Assembly (NCBI GenBank): GCA_902767125.1
Contig: CACXGJ010000158.1
Coordinates: 1 to 11,195, forward strand
Length of the DNA stretch: 11,195 bases
Direction: 5' to 3'
From: an uncultured Ruminococcus sp.
GTDB taxonomy: Bacteria; Bacillota; Clostridia; Oscillospirales; Acutalibacteraceae
This document shows, piece after piece, positions 1 to 6,249 of the stretch (its first letter is position 1; each line of letters begins with the position of its first letter). Below the pieces are notes generated by a model. It made no database searches and was not told the DNA's origin. It saw only the letters and a program-made list of their open reading frames with translations. The position numbers were made by a program, and so were the translations under genes.

Positions 1-1
1 A

Positions 2-517
2 GTTATGGATATGCAGCAGATGCAGGCTGTAAATATGCAGGGTATAGTTGCTATGGAAATCGTAAGACGCAACAACAAAGAACTTATCCGTGCAGTCGAG
101 AGAGCTGAAAATGTTACCGTTTCTGCATTGAAAATAGCTGTTACGGTTGCAAGTGCGTTGTACAATCAGAAAATAGTTCTTGAAAAAGTAAACGCCGTAA
201 ACGAAGCTACAAATAAGCTTATCGGTGCTACTTCAAAAATGCTCAAGGATCAGGGAGCAAATATTCAGCAGCAGGCTATGGAAGCAAGCGTTTCTGTTGA
301 TACTCTCAAGGAAGCTTTTGCAAATACATTTGATGCACTTGATGCTGTAAGCAACTATAAGTCAAAGGCACTTCCACAGATGAAGAACAGTATCGAACAG
401 TTCCGTGCACTTGCCGATGAAGGCGAAAAGCGTATACAGAAAATGGAAGCTACCGAAGAAAAGAAACGTCAGATGCTTGAAGGCGGTGGCGATCCCATAA
501 AGAAGCTCAATAGCTGA
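2..517 (+). CDS. telA: TelA-family toxic anion resistance protein (C-terminal part, 5' end outside window)
   Basis: Partial gene: the frame is open to the left edge and ends at TGA 515-517, giving about 171 codons; family members are usually 350-400 residues, so roughly half is missing. The visible part matches the C-terminal half of the TelA/KlaA family (B. subtilis YceH is a member), with the family-typical stretches NNKELIRAVERAENVTVSAL, VASALYNQKIVLEKVNA and LKEAFANTFDALD. It is almost entirely helical and charged, with a Lys/Glu-rich tail. TelA proteins are linked to tellurite and other toxic-anion or cell-envelope stress and usually sit beside TerD genes, as here, although the mechanism is not settled. 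The first ATG in the window (5) is internal and not a start. The gene is closed by its own terminator, so it is not co-transcribed with the symporter that follows. Confidence 0.9.
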   Translation, partial: VMDMQQMQAVNMQGIVAMEIVRRNNKELIRAVERAENVTVSALKIAVTVASALYNQKIVLEKVNAVNEATNKLIGATSKMLKDQGANIQQQAMEASVSVDTLKEAFANTFDALDAVSNYKSKALPQMKNSIEQFRALADEGEKRIQKMEATEEKKRQMLEGGGDPIKKLNS

Positions 518-541
518 TCACAATCAGCAATGGATGAAGAT

Positions 542-580
542 CCGAAATTGTCGTGATAAACGGCAGTTTCGGTTTTTTTT
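542..580 (+). terminator. Rho-independent terminator after telA
   Basis: A 12-bp stem (542-553 with 561-572; arms CCGAAATTGTCG and CGGCAGTTTCGG, two G-U pairs) with a 7-nt loop is followed by eight T residues (573-580). It lies 25 bases after the telA stop and separates telA from the downstream symporter unit. Confidence 0.92.
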
Positions 581-599
581 ATTATATTTCTTTTTTCTA

Positions 600-629
600 T
601 TGAAAAAATATAATGTAATATGTTATAAT
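600..629 (+). promoter_or_regulatory. Sigma-A type promoter with extended -10, for the symporter gene
   Basis: TTGAAA (600-605) and a perfect TATAAT (624-629) are separated by 18 bases, and a TG dinucleotide (621-622) one base before the -10 makes an extended -10 element. Transcription would begin near 636, giving a leader of about 46 nt, too short for a riboswitch. No operator-like inverted repeat is evident. Confidence 0.8.
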
Positions 630-682
630 ACGCCTTATATTGTCGGATGCAATATAAAAAATTTATAGGAGCGTGTTTTTTT

Positions 683-2206
683 ATGGAGAAAAGAAGTCAG
701 TGGGGATCGAGATTTACATTTATCCTTGCTGCAATAGGTTCGGCTGTCGGTCTTGGAAATGCCTGGAGATTTCCGGGACTTGCCTCAAAGCATGGCGGAG
801 GTACATTTTTGCTTGTATATCTTGTTGCAATGGTAGTAATGGGTATACCGCTGCTGATGATGGAAATTTCTATTTCAAGGAAATTCCGCAAGGGTGCTGT
901 CGAGTCAATGCGTGGTATCAATAAAAAGGCTGAATTTATCGGTTGGGCAGCTACAAGTAACGCATTTGTTATTGTATGCTACTATGCGGTGGTATTCGCA
1001 TGGGTGATACTGATGTTCGTCAATTCATGGCAGTTTGCGGGGATGACAGGTGATTCCGAAGCAGCTTCAAATCTTTTCGGAGAGCTGACGAAGACAAGCT
1101 GGGCTATTGAAGGAACCGATATTCCCGGAGAAGTTCTTTTATGTACACTTGTTGCATGGGGATTGATATTCTACTGTATCAGGAATGGTGCAAGCTCGGT
1201 GGGCAAGGTAGTAAAATTCACTGTATTTGCTCCTGTTGTACTTTTGCTGATAATGGCGATAAAGGGCTGTACAATGTCGGGTGCAGGAGAGGGGCTGGCT
1301 ATGTTCTTCATACCTGACTTCGGTGCATTGGGAGATCCGTCACTTTGGGTAGATGCAATAGGTCAGGTATTTTATAGTTTGTCGATCATGATGGCTATAA
1401 TGTTCGCATACGGCTCATATCTGGGAGATGATGCGAATATTGCAATGGATGCTGTTATCATAGCATTTTCGGATATGGCGATAAGTGTTCTTTCGGGTAT
1501 AGTTATGTTCTCAACAATGGGTGGAACAGGTATGCTTGAAAAGGTAACGGCAAGCGGTATAGGAACAGCCTTTATAGTATATCCTCAAGCAATAGTCAAC
1601 CTGACGGATATAGGCTGGCTGAATGCGGTATTCGGTGCAATATTCTATCTTATGCTCATAACTCTTGCAATAGACTCTGCATTTTCGATAGTGGAGGGTG
1701 TATCGGCGGCAGTTGCAGATAAATTCCACCTGAAACCAAAGAGTGTTACAATAGCGATATGCAGTATATGCGGAGTCATCTCACTGATATTCACGACACA
1801 GGCAGGTCTTGCATGGCTGGATATAGTCGATAACTGGACAAATCAGATAAATCTTATCCTGATAGGCATTCTTGAATGTATAGCTGTGGGCTGGACATTC
1901 AGTCTGAAGAAGGTTCTTGGGGAGGTCAACAGGAATACAAAGAAATTCAAAGCACCGCTGTGGTGGTTTGAATTGTCGGTAAAGTTTGTATCACCGATAT
2001 TGCTCATAGGGCTGTTTGTATGGAATATGGTAGACCTTTTCGGAGCAAAGGGCGGCAGTTACGGCGGTTATCCGATATGGTCACAGGTAGCGGCAGGCTG
2101 GGTAGTTTCAGCACTTGTATTCGTCAGCGGATTCTTTGCAAGACTCGTCATAAACGAGAAGAAGAAAAAAGGGTTTGTTGAAGACGAAATTGTTTGGAAA
2201 GACTGA
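683..2206 (+). CDS. Neurotransmitter:sodium symporter (NSS/SNF) family transporter
   Basis: Predicted Na+-coupled uptake carrier for an amino acid or related small molecule in the cytoplasmic membrane, 507 residues, normal for bacterial members. Residues 19-31 carry the TM1 signature GSAVGLGNAWRFP, which in LeuT forms part of the Na+ and substrate sites, followed by KHGGGTF and the TM2 stretch GIPLLMMEISISR. The TM6 region GQVFYSLS...AYGSYL aligns with LeuT GQIFFTLS...TYASYV. Hydrophobic segments are consistent with 11-12 helices and the C-terminus is short and charged. I chose ATG 683 because AGGAG at 667-671 precedes it by 11 nt and the conserved protein begins just inside it; an in-frame ATG at 647 adds 12 residues, lacks a good ribosome site and lies about 10 nt after the predicted transcription start. 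It has its own promoter and terminator. The substrate cannot be read from sequence; no sign that it belongs functionally to the Ter genes. Confidence 0.93.
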   Translation: MEKRSQWGSRFTFILAAIGSAVGLGNAWRFPGLASKHGGGTFLLVYLVAMVVMGIPLLMMEISISRKFRKGAVESMRGINKKAEFIGWAATSNAFVIVCYYAVVFAWVILMFVNSWQFAGMTGDSEAASNLFGELTKTSWAIEGTDIPGEVLLCTLVAWGLIFYCIRNGASSVGKVVKFTVFAPVVLLLIMAIKGCTMSGAGEGLAMFFIPDFGALGDPSLWVDAIGQVFYSLSIMMAIMFAYGSYLGDDANIAMDAVIIAFSDMAISVLSGIVMFSTMGGTGMLEKVTASGIGTAFIVYPQAIVNLTDIGWLNAVFGAIFYLMLITLAIDSAFSIVEGVSAAVADKFHLKPKSVTIAICSICGVISLIFTTQAGLAWLDIVDNWTNQINLILIGILECIAVGWTFSLKKVLGEVNRNTKKFKAPLWWFELSVKFVSPILLIGLFVWNMVDLFGAKGGSYGGYPIWSQVAAGWVVSALVFVSGFFARLVINEKKKKGFVEDEIVWKD

Positions 2207-2216
2207 TATTTCCGAG

Positions 2217-2259
2217 GGGAAGCATGAAATTTATTTTTTTCATGTTTCCCTGTTTTTTT
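2217..2259 (+). terminator. Rho-independent terminator after the symporter gene
   Basis: A 13-bp stem pairs 2217-2229 (GGGAAGCATGAAA) with 2238-2250 (TTTCATGTTTCCC; one G-U pair) around an 8-nt loop, followed by a T-rich run with seven Ts at 2253-2259. It ends the symporter transcript only about 10 bases before the -35 box of the TerD operon. Confidence 0.92.
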
Positions 2260-2268
2260 GTGTCTGTA

Positions 2269-2297
2269 TTGACAAATTAAACAAGATTAAGTATAAT
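2269..2297 (+). promoter_or_regulatory. Consensus sigma-A promoter of the TerD operon
   Basis: A perfect TTGACA (2269-2274) and a perfect TATAAT (2292-2297) are separated by 17 bases, the ideal spacing. Transcription would start near 2304, leaving a leader of about 65 nt before the first TerD gene. Such a consensus match predicts strong transcription unless repressed; I see no clear inverted-repeat operator overlapping it. A further TATAAT (2315-2320) lies in the leader without a good -35. Confidence 0.88.
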
Positions 2298-2368
2298 TAT
2301 TAATAATAAAAGGCTATAATATATAGAATAGAATTGTAATCAAATAAAGAAAGTGAGGAAATTTCAAA

Positions 2369-2992
2369 ATGAGTGTAAGTCTTAAAAAAGGTCAGAAAGT
2401 TGACCTTACAAAAGGAAATTCGGGCTTGAAAAGAGTAATGGTAGGCTTGGGCTGGGACGAGGCTGAAAAGCCCGGCGGATTCAGCAGACTTTTCGGAGGC
2501 AGAAGCGTACAGGATTTTGACTGTGATGCAATGGCATTTGTTCTCCAAAAAGGGAAAATATCGCAAAAAAGTGATGTTGTGTTTTTCAACAATCTGAATC
2601 ATCCGACAGGTTGTGTTATCCATAAGGGAGATAACCTTACAGGTGGAGGTCAGGGAGATGATGAACAGATAATGGTAGAACTTTCACAGCTTCCTATGGA
2701 GTATGACAGGGTAGTTTTTGTCGTAAGCATATATCAGGCAAATGAACGCAGACAGCATTTCGGTATGATAAAAAACGCATTTATCCGTATAGTTGATGCA
2801 GATACCAATAAAGAGCTTTGCATTTACAATCTTTCATCAGAGGACTATAACGGCAAATGTGCAATGGTATTCGGAGAGCTTTACAGAAAAGACGGTGAAT
2901 GGAAGTTCAATGCAATAGGTCAGCCGATGAATATATGGTCAGTTGATGATCTTGCTGAACGCTATGGTCTTCCGAAAAACGTCTGGAGATAA
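2369..2992 (+). CDS. TerD-family stress protein, divergent first copy
   Basis: 207-residue member of the TerD family (calcium-binding beta-sandwich proteins of tellurite-resistance and general stress operons; B. subtilis YceC-YceE are relatives). It begins with the family start MSVSLKKGQKVDLTKGN and GLGWD, and keeps the acidic metal-site elements as DFDCD (49-53), GDNLTGG (87-93) and GDDEQ (96-100), plus the C-terminal ELYRKDGEWKFNAIG. It differs from the three copies downstream: an insertion with SRLFGGRSVQ precedes the acidic motif, DFDLDAS has become DFDCDAM, the IHEA block reads IYQANERRQHFGM, and the C-terminus ends in LAERYGLPKNVWR. ATG 2369 follows GAGGA (2355-2359) at 9 nt. It is the first gene after the operon promoter and may play a role distinct from the repeated copies. 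Confidence 0.93.
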   Translation: MSVSLKKGQKVDLTKGNSGLKRVMVGLGWDEAEKPGGFSRLFGGRSVQDFDCDAMAFVLQKGKISQKSDVVFFNNLNHPTGCVIHKGDNLTGGGQGDDEQIMVELSQLPMEYDRVVFVVSIYQANERRQHFGMIKNAFIRIVDADTNKELCIYNLSSEDYNGKCAMVFGELYRKDGEWKFNAIGQPMNIWSVDDLAERYGLPKNVWR

Positions 2993-3033
2993 AATGATCA
3001 GCAATTATTATTACAGAAAAGGAGTTTTTTATT

Positions 3034-3624
3034 ATGGCGGTTAATCTTCAAAAAGGACAGAGAGTTTCATTGGATAAGGGTACAAAAATGGCTCTTGTAG
3101 GCTTGGGCTGGGACTCAAACAAGTATGACGGCGGATTTGACTTTGACCTTGACGCATCTGCATTTCTTCTGAATGCAAACGGAAAGGTTCCGAGTGACGA
3201 GGATTTTATTTTCTATAACAATCCTGTATCGAGAAATGAAGCTGTAAAAACAATGGGCGATGATACGACGGGAGGCGGAAGTGCAGAAGGCGATGATGAG
3301 CAGATATTCATTGATTTCGGCAAGCTCCCTCCGGAGATCGAGAAGATCGCTATTACCGTAACGATACATGAAGCTGAAGCACGCCGTCAGAATTTCGGAC
3401 AGGTATCAAATGCGTATGTTCGTGTTCTGAAGATAGAAAATGAATTTGATACACAGGGCGAAACCATGATACAGTTCGACTTGGAGGAAGAATTTTCGAT
3501 AGAAACATCACTGGTCGTATGCGAGATATACAAGAAGAACGGCGAGTGGAAGTTCAATGCACTTGCAGCAGGTTACAGCGGTGGACTTGCGGCACTTTGC
3601 AGAGATTACGGTGTTAATGTTTGA
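3034..3624 (+). CDS. terD: TerD-family stress protein, second copy
   Basis: 196-residue canonical TerD-family protein, probably cytosolic and calcium-binding. The metal-ligand clusters are complete: YDGGFDFDLDAS (31-42, Asp 36, 38 and 40), GDDTTGG (75-81) and GDDEQ (86-90); the family blocks TVTIHEAEARRQNFGQVSNAYVRV and EIYKKNGEWKFNALAAGYSGGL are present. Start ATG 3034 follows AAAAGGAG (3017-3024) at 9 nt. The gap from the previous gene is 41 nt with no terminator or promoter, so it should be on the same transcript. It is close to the two following copies but more distant from them than they are from each other. The symbol is a family label; which TerA/D/E/F paralogue it corresponds to cannot be decided. 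Confidence 0.95.
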   Translation: MAVNLQKGQRVSLDKGTKMALVGLGWDSNKYDGGFDFDLDASAFLLNANGKVPSDEDFIFYNNPVSRNEAVKTMGDDTTGGGSAEGDDEQIFIDFGKLPPEIEKIAITVTIHEAEARRQNFGQVSNAYVRVLKIENEFDTQGETMIQFDLEEEFSIETSLVVCEIYKKNGEWKFNALAAGYSGGLAALCRDYGVNV

Positions 3625-3639
3625 TGGAGGTATTGTATT

Positions 3640-4230
3640 ATGGCAGTTAGTCTTCAAAAAGGACAAAGAGTAGGTCTGGGCAATTCGATGCAGTATGCTC
3701 TTGTAGGCTTGGGCTGGGACTCGAACAGATATGACGGCGGATATGACTTTGACCTTGATGCGTCGGCATTTCTTTTGGGTGCAAACGGAAAAGTAATTCG
3801 TGACGAAGATTTTGTTTTTTATAATAATCTCGATGCCCGTGACGGTGCGGTAAGATCAATGGGAGATGACACGACAGGCGGAAACAGTGACGGCGGAGAC
3901 GATGAACAGATATATATTGATTTCACAAAGCTCCCTCCCGAAATTGAGAAGATAGCTATTACAGTAACGATACATGAAGCTGATATACGTCATCAGAATT
4001 TCGGACAGGTATCAAACGCATATGTAAGGGTTGCAAAGCTGGATTATGCAGATGCACCTGACGGTGAAACGGTACTTCAGTTCGACCTTGAAGAAGAATT
4101 TTCCGTTGAAACGGCACTTGTAGTGTGCGAGATATACAAGAAGAACGGCGAATGGAAGTTCAATGCAGTTGCAGCAGGCTATAGCGGAGGACTTGAAGCA
4201 CTGTGTCGAGCATACGGTGTCAATGTCTGA
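3640..4230 (+). CDS. terD: TerD-family stress protein, third copy
   Basis: 196-residue TerD-family protein with all acidic motifs at the same positions as the preceding copy (YDGGYDFDLDAS 31-42, GDDTTGG 75-81, GDDEQ 86-90), followed by TVTIHEADIRHQNFGQVSNAYVRV and EIYKKNGEWKFNAVAAGYSGGL. ATG 3640 lies 15 nt after the previous stop, with GGAGG (3626-3630) 9 nt before it, so it is tightly coupled. By hand alignment it differs from the fourth copy at only 18 of 196 residues, indicating a recent tandem duplication or gene conversion. Expected role: metal-binding stress protein, perhaps forming mixed assemblies with the other copies. Confidence 0.95.
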   Translation: MAVSLQKGQRVGLGNSMQYALVGLGWDSNRYDGGYDFDLDASAFLLGANGKVIRDEDFVFYNNLDARDGAVRSMGDDTTGGNSDGGDDEQIYIDFTKLPPEIEKIAITVTIHEADIRHQNFGQVSNAYVRVAKLDYADAPDGETVLQFDLEEEFSVETALVVCEIYKKNGEWKFNAVAAGYSGGLEALCRAYGVNV

Positions 4231-4252
4231 TAAAACGGAGGTATTTTGAGAT

Positions 4253-4846
4253 ATGGCAGTCAGTCTTAAAAAAGGACAAAGAGTAGGCTTGGATAATTCC
4301 ATGCAGTATGCTCTTGTAGGCTTGGGCTGGGATTCAAATAAATATGACGGTGGATATGACTTCGACCTTGATGCGTCGGCATTTCTTTTGGGTGCAAACG
4401 GAAAGGTAATTCGTGACGAGGATTTTGTTTTCTATAACAATCTTGAAGCCCGTGACGGTGCAGTAAGGTCAATGGGAGATGACCTGACCGGAGGCAACAG
4501 TGACGGCGGAGATGATGAACAGATATATATCGACTTCACAAGACTTCCGCCTGAAATAGAAAAGATAGCTATTACGGTAACGATACATGAAGCTGATATA
4601 CGTCATCAGAATTTCGGACAGGTATCAAATGCGTATGTAAGGGTTGCGAGGCTGGATTATCCCGACGCTCCCGATGGTGAAACGATACTTCAGTTTGATC
4701 TTGAGGAGGAGTTTTCGATCGAAACAGCTCTTGTTGTGTGTGAGATATACCGCAGGAACGGTCAGTGGAGATTCAATGCAGTTGCAGCAGGCTATCGTGG
4801 AGGACTTGAAGCACTCTGTAATGCTTATGGCATAGACGTAGAGTAA
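4253..4846 (+). CDS. terD: TerD-family stress protein, fourth copy
   Basis: 197-residue TerD-family protein, about 91% identical to the third copy by hand count (18 substitutions plus one extra C-terminal Glu). The metal motifs are intact (YDGGYDFDLDAS 31-42, GDDLTGG 75-81, GDDEQ 86-90). Many of the changes are conservative (Lys to Arg, Val to Ile); the least conservative are Gly14 to Asp, Thr78-region TT to LT, Ser182 to Arg and Arg189 to Asn. ATG 4253 follows CGGAGG at 4236-4241 by 11 nt, 22 nt after the preceding stop. Its TAA stop (4844-4846) is embedded in the first copy of a GAGTGGAG direct repeat that fills the next gap. Confidence 0.95.
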   Translation: MAVSLKKGQRVGLDNSMQYALVGLGWDSNKYDGGYDFDLDASAFLLGANGKVIRDEDFVFYNNLEARDGAVRSMGDDLTGGNSDGGDDEQIYIDFTRLPPEIEKIAITVTIHEADIRHQNFGQVSNAYVRVARLDYPDAPDGETILQFDLEEEFSIETALVVCEIYRRNGQWRFNAVAAGYRGGLEALCNAYGIDVE

Positions 4847-4877
4847 GAGTGGAGTTTTAAGAGTGGAGAGTGGAGTT
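4844..4877 (+). repeat. Short GAGTGGAG direct repeats between terD copy 4 and the radical-SAM gene
   Basis: TAAGAGTGGAG occurs at 4844-4854 and 4858-4868, and GAGTGGAGTT at 4847-4856 and again at 4868-4877, so the core GAGTGGAG is present three times in 34 bases. The first copy overlaps the terD stop codon. The purine-rich repeats resemble ribosome binding sites but no start codon follows them. A distal CACTCTT (4898-4904) is complementary to AAGAGTG in either of the first two copies, so alternative hairpins are possible. It is the largest gap (77 nt) within the operon. Confidence 0.75.
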
Positions 4878-4923
4878 GTTCAACAAGATCCGCTTTTCAC
4901 TCTTTTCTTGATTGAGGAGTCGG

Positions 4924-5565
4924 ATGGATTTGTATAAGAGAATGTCGGAAAAGGACAGTATATTGATATCACATACAGAAAAAAATACGGACTTGCTCGG
5001 ACCGTACAGACGTTTTGTTATATGGGTTCACGGATGTTGCTTTGAGTGTGAGGGATGTCTTGCGGGGAATACAAAAAACGGTGCATACATTGAAAGAGAT
5101 ATATCCGAGCTTGCACAGGAAATATTATGCAGTGAAACAGAGGGTATTACCATAAGCGGAGGAGAGCCGTTTCTTCAGGCGAAAGAGCTTTTTGAACTGA
5201 TTTCGCTTGTTAAAGCTGTTAAAGATATTGGAGTTATAATCTATTCGGGATTCACACTCGAAGAACTGCAAAAAAACGAAGATTCTTTTAAACTGCTGAA
5301 TGTAACGGATATACTCATTGACGGAAGATATATCAAAGAACTTGATGACGGCAGGGCATATATCGGTTCATCGAATCAAAGGCTGCATTATCTTTCAGAC
5401 AGATATAAAAATATCGGTGAGACATATTATGGTTCGTACAGGAGACGGGCAGAAATAAAGATATATCCGAAAGAGGTGGTACTTGTGGGAGTACCGTCAG
5501 GGGATGTGCTTGAGGTATGGGAAAAACTTAAAGAAAAATCAGGGGGAAATATAAGTGATTTTTGA
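4924..5565 (+). CDS. NrdG-like radical-SAM activating enzyme (4Fe-4S single-cluster domain)
   Basis: 213-residue radical-SAM protein of the anaerobic ribonucleotide reductase activase (NrdG) type. The SAM-cluster motif CX3CX2C is Cys38, Cys42 and Cys45 in WVHGCCFECEGC; the SAM-binding GGE motif is SGGEPF (78-83); DGRYIKELDDG (133-143) and GSSNQRLHYL (148-157) match the conserved C-terminal NrdG segments. The extra length over NrdG (about 155-180) is at both ends, notably a tail after residue 160 ending in YPKEVVLVGVPSGDVLEV. Family members generate a 5'-deoxyadenosyl radical to activate glycyl-radical enzymes or modify proteins. No glycyl-radical enzyme is visible here, so the substrate is unknown, possibly an operon partner. 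ATG 4924 is preceded by GAGGAG (4914-4919) at a rather short 4 nt; ATG 4942 is possible. The TTG at 4912 begins within the ribosome site and is unlikely. Confidence 0.88.
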   Translation: MDLYKRMSEKDSILISHTEKNTDLLGPYRRFVIWVHGCCFECEGCLAGNTKNGAYIERDISELAQEILCSETEGITISGGEPFLQAKELFELISLVKAVKDIGVIIYSGFTLEELQKNEDSFKLLNVTDILIDGRYIKELDDGRAYIGSSNQRLHYLSDRYKNIGETYYGSYRRRAEIKIYPKEVVLVGVPSGDVLEVWEKLKEKSGGNISDF

Positions 5566-6235
5566 ATCGGAAATATTTGTGCGTGATACGATAAGATTGA
5601 ATATATTGAAGGAGCTTAAGGAAAAGACCATAAGCCTTGCAGTTCAGATGAATGACGGAAATGTTGAAGATTATCTTGATCAGATACATAATGATAATTC
5701 CCGTGTAAAAGTATACGGAAATTTTAATATATCTGAAAGTGTTGACGGTGATATCCTGACAATAAGACCAATATCTGTGGGAAATTCGCTGAAATGTGTG
5801 ATGACATTTTCGGGAGATGTCTCCGAAAAGACGGTTTCGCTGATAAGAAATGCGGACAAAAAGGAGGAGAATGCCTATAAAATAGATAAGTCATTGCAAA
5901 AATTTGAATTGATACCGTCAGATGATAAATATATGATTCGTTTTGCATATTCCGAAGAAATACAGATGAAAGAAAAAACGGATAAAATACAGGAAGAATA
6001 TAAAAAAGACTATTCTTCTGCAAAAGATGAAATAGAAAGTCTTAAACAGCAGGTTGAAATTGATAAATCCGTTCTCGAATATTACAGGGATAAAGAGGTA
6101 AAACCGATAGAAGATATCATAAGGGAAATAGTCGAAAAAATTGATGAAGCCGAAAAGCAGATAGCACTTTTTATCACGGCTAAACAGAAAAAGACTATGG
6201 AAATTGAGGGCGAGATAAAATCCAATAAAACGTAA
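5555..6235 (+). CDS. Hypothetical coiled-coil protein
   Basis: 226 residues, no family recognised. It starts at GTG 5555, eight bases after AGGGGG (5541-5546), overlapping the end of the radical-SAM gene by 11 bases, which argues for translational coupling. Residues 1-130 look like a compact mixed alpha/beta region (predicted strands around SRVKVYGNF, GDILTIRPI, SLKCVMTFSG, KFELIPSDDKYMIRFAYSEE). Residues 135-226 are strongly charged with heptad-like spacing (DKIQEEYKKDYSSAKDEIESLKQQVE..., then IIREIVEKIDEAEKQIALF), indicating a long coiled coil. There is no signal peptide or membrane segment, so it is probably cytosolic. Its position directly after the radical-SAM gene makes it a candidate partner or substrate, but it has no Cys-rich or glycyl-radical motif. 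It may bind the other two coiled-coil proteins of the operon; this is inference. Confidence 0.85.
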   Translation: MIFESEIFVRDTIRLNILKELKEKTISLAVQMNDGNVEDYLDQIHNDNSRVKVYGNFNISESVDGDILTIRPISVGNSLKCVMTFSGDVSEKTVSLIRNADKKEENAYKIDKSLQKFELIPSDDKYMIRFAYSEEIQMKEKTDKIQEEYKKDYSSAKDEIESLKQQVEIDKSVLEYYRDKEVKPIEDIIREIVEKIDEAEKQIALFITAKQKKTMEIEGEIKSNKT

Positions 6236-6249
6236 TGGAGTGATGAGTG

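Noticed and set aside
647..682. In-frame upstream ATG that would lengthen the symporter by 12 residues
   Set aside because: No ribosome binding site, and it lies only about 10 nt after the predicted transcription start; ATG 683 has AGGAG at good distance and matches the family's usual N-terminus.
2315..2320. Second TATAAT in the TerD leader
   Set aside because: No -35 hexamer at 16-18 bases upstream; the AT-rich leader makes a chance match likely, while the 2269-2297 promoter is near perfect.
2300..2623. Minus-strand open frame across the TerD promoter and leader
   Set aside because: Overlaps a strong promoter and the first TerD gene; composition not protein-like and no start signals.
4644..4835. 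Alternative-frame + strand open frame inside the fourth TerD gene
   Set aside because: Out-of-frame shadow of a highly conserved TerD sequence.
4859..4904. Hairpin AAGAGTG/CACTCTT as an intrinsic terminator
   Set aside because: Seven pairs across a 32-nt loop and only four Ts afterwards, far weaker than the two real terminators in the window.
4912..4923. TTG start for the radical-SAM gene
   Set aside because: The TTG overlaps the GAGGAG that serves as ribosome site for ATG 4924, and nothing suitable lies upstream of it.
6247..6249. GTG start one codon before ATG 6250
   Set aside because: Possible, but the ATG is preferred and has the better 9-nt spacing; only one residue differs.
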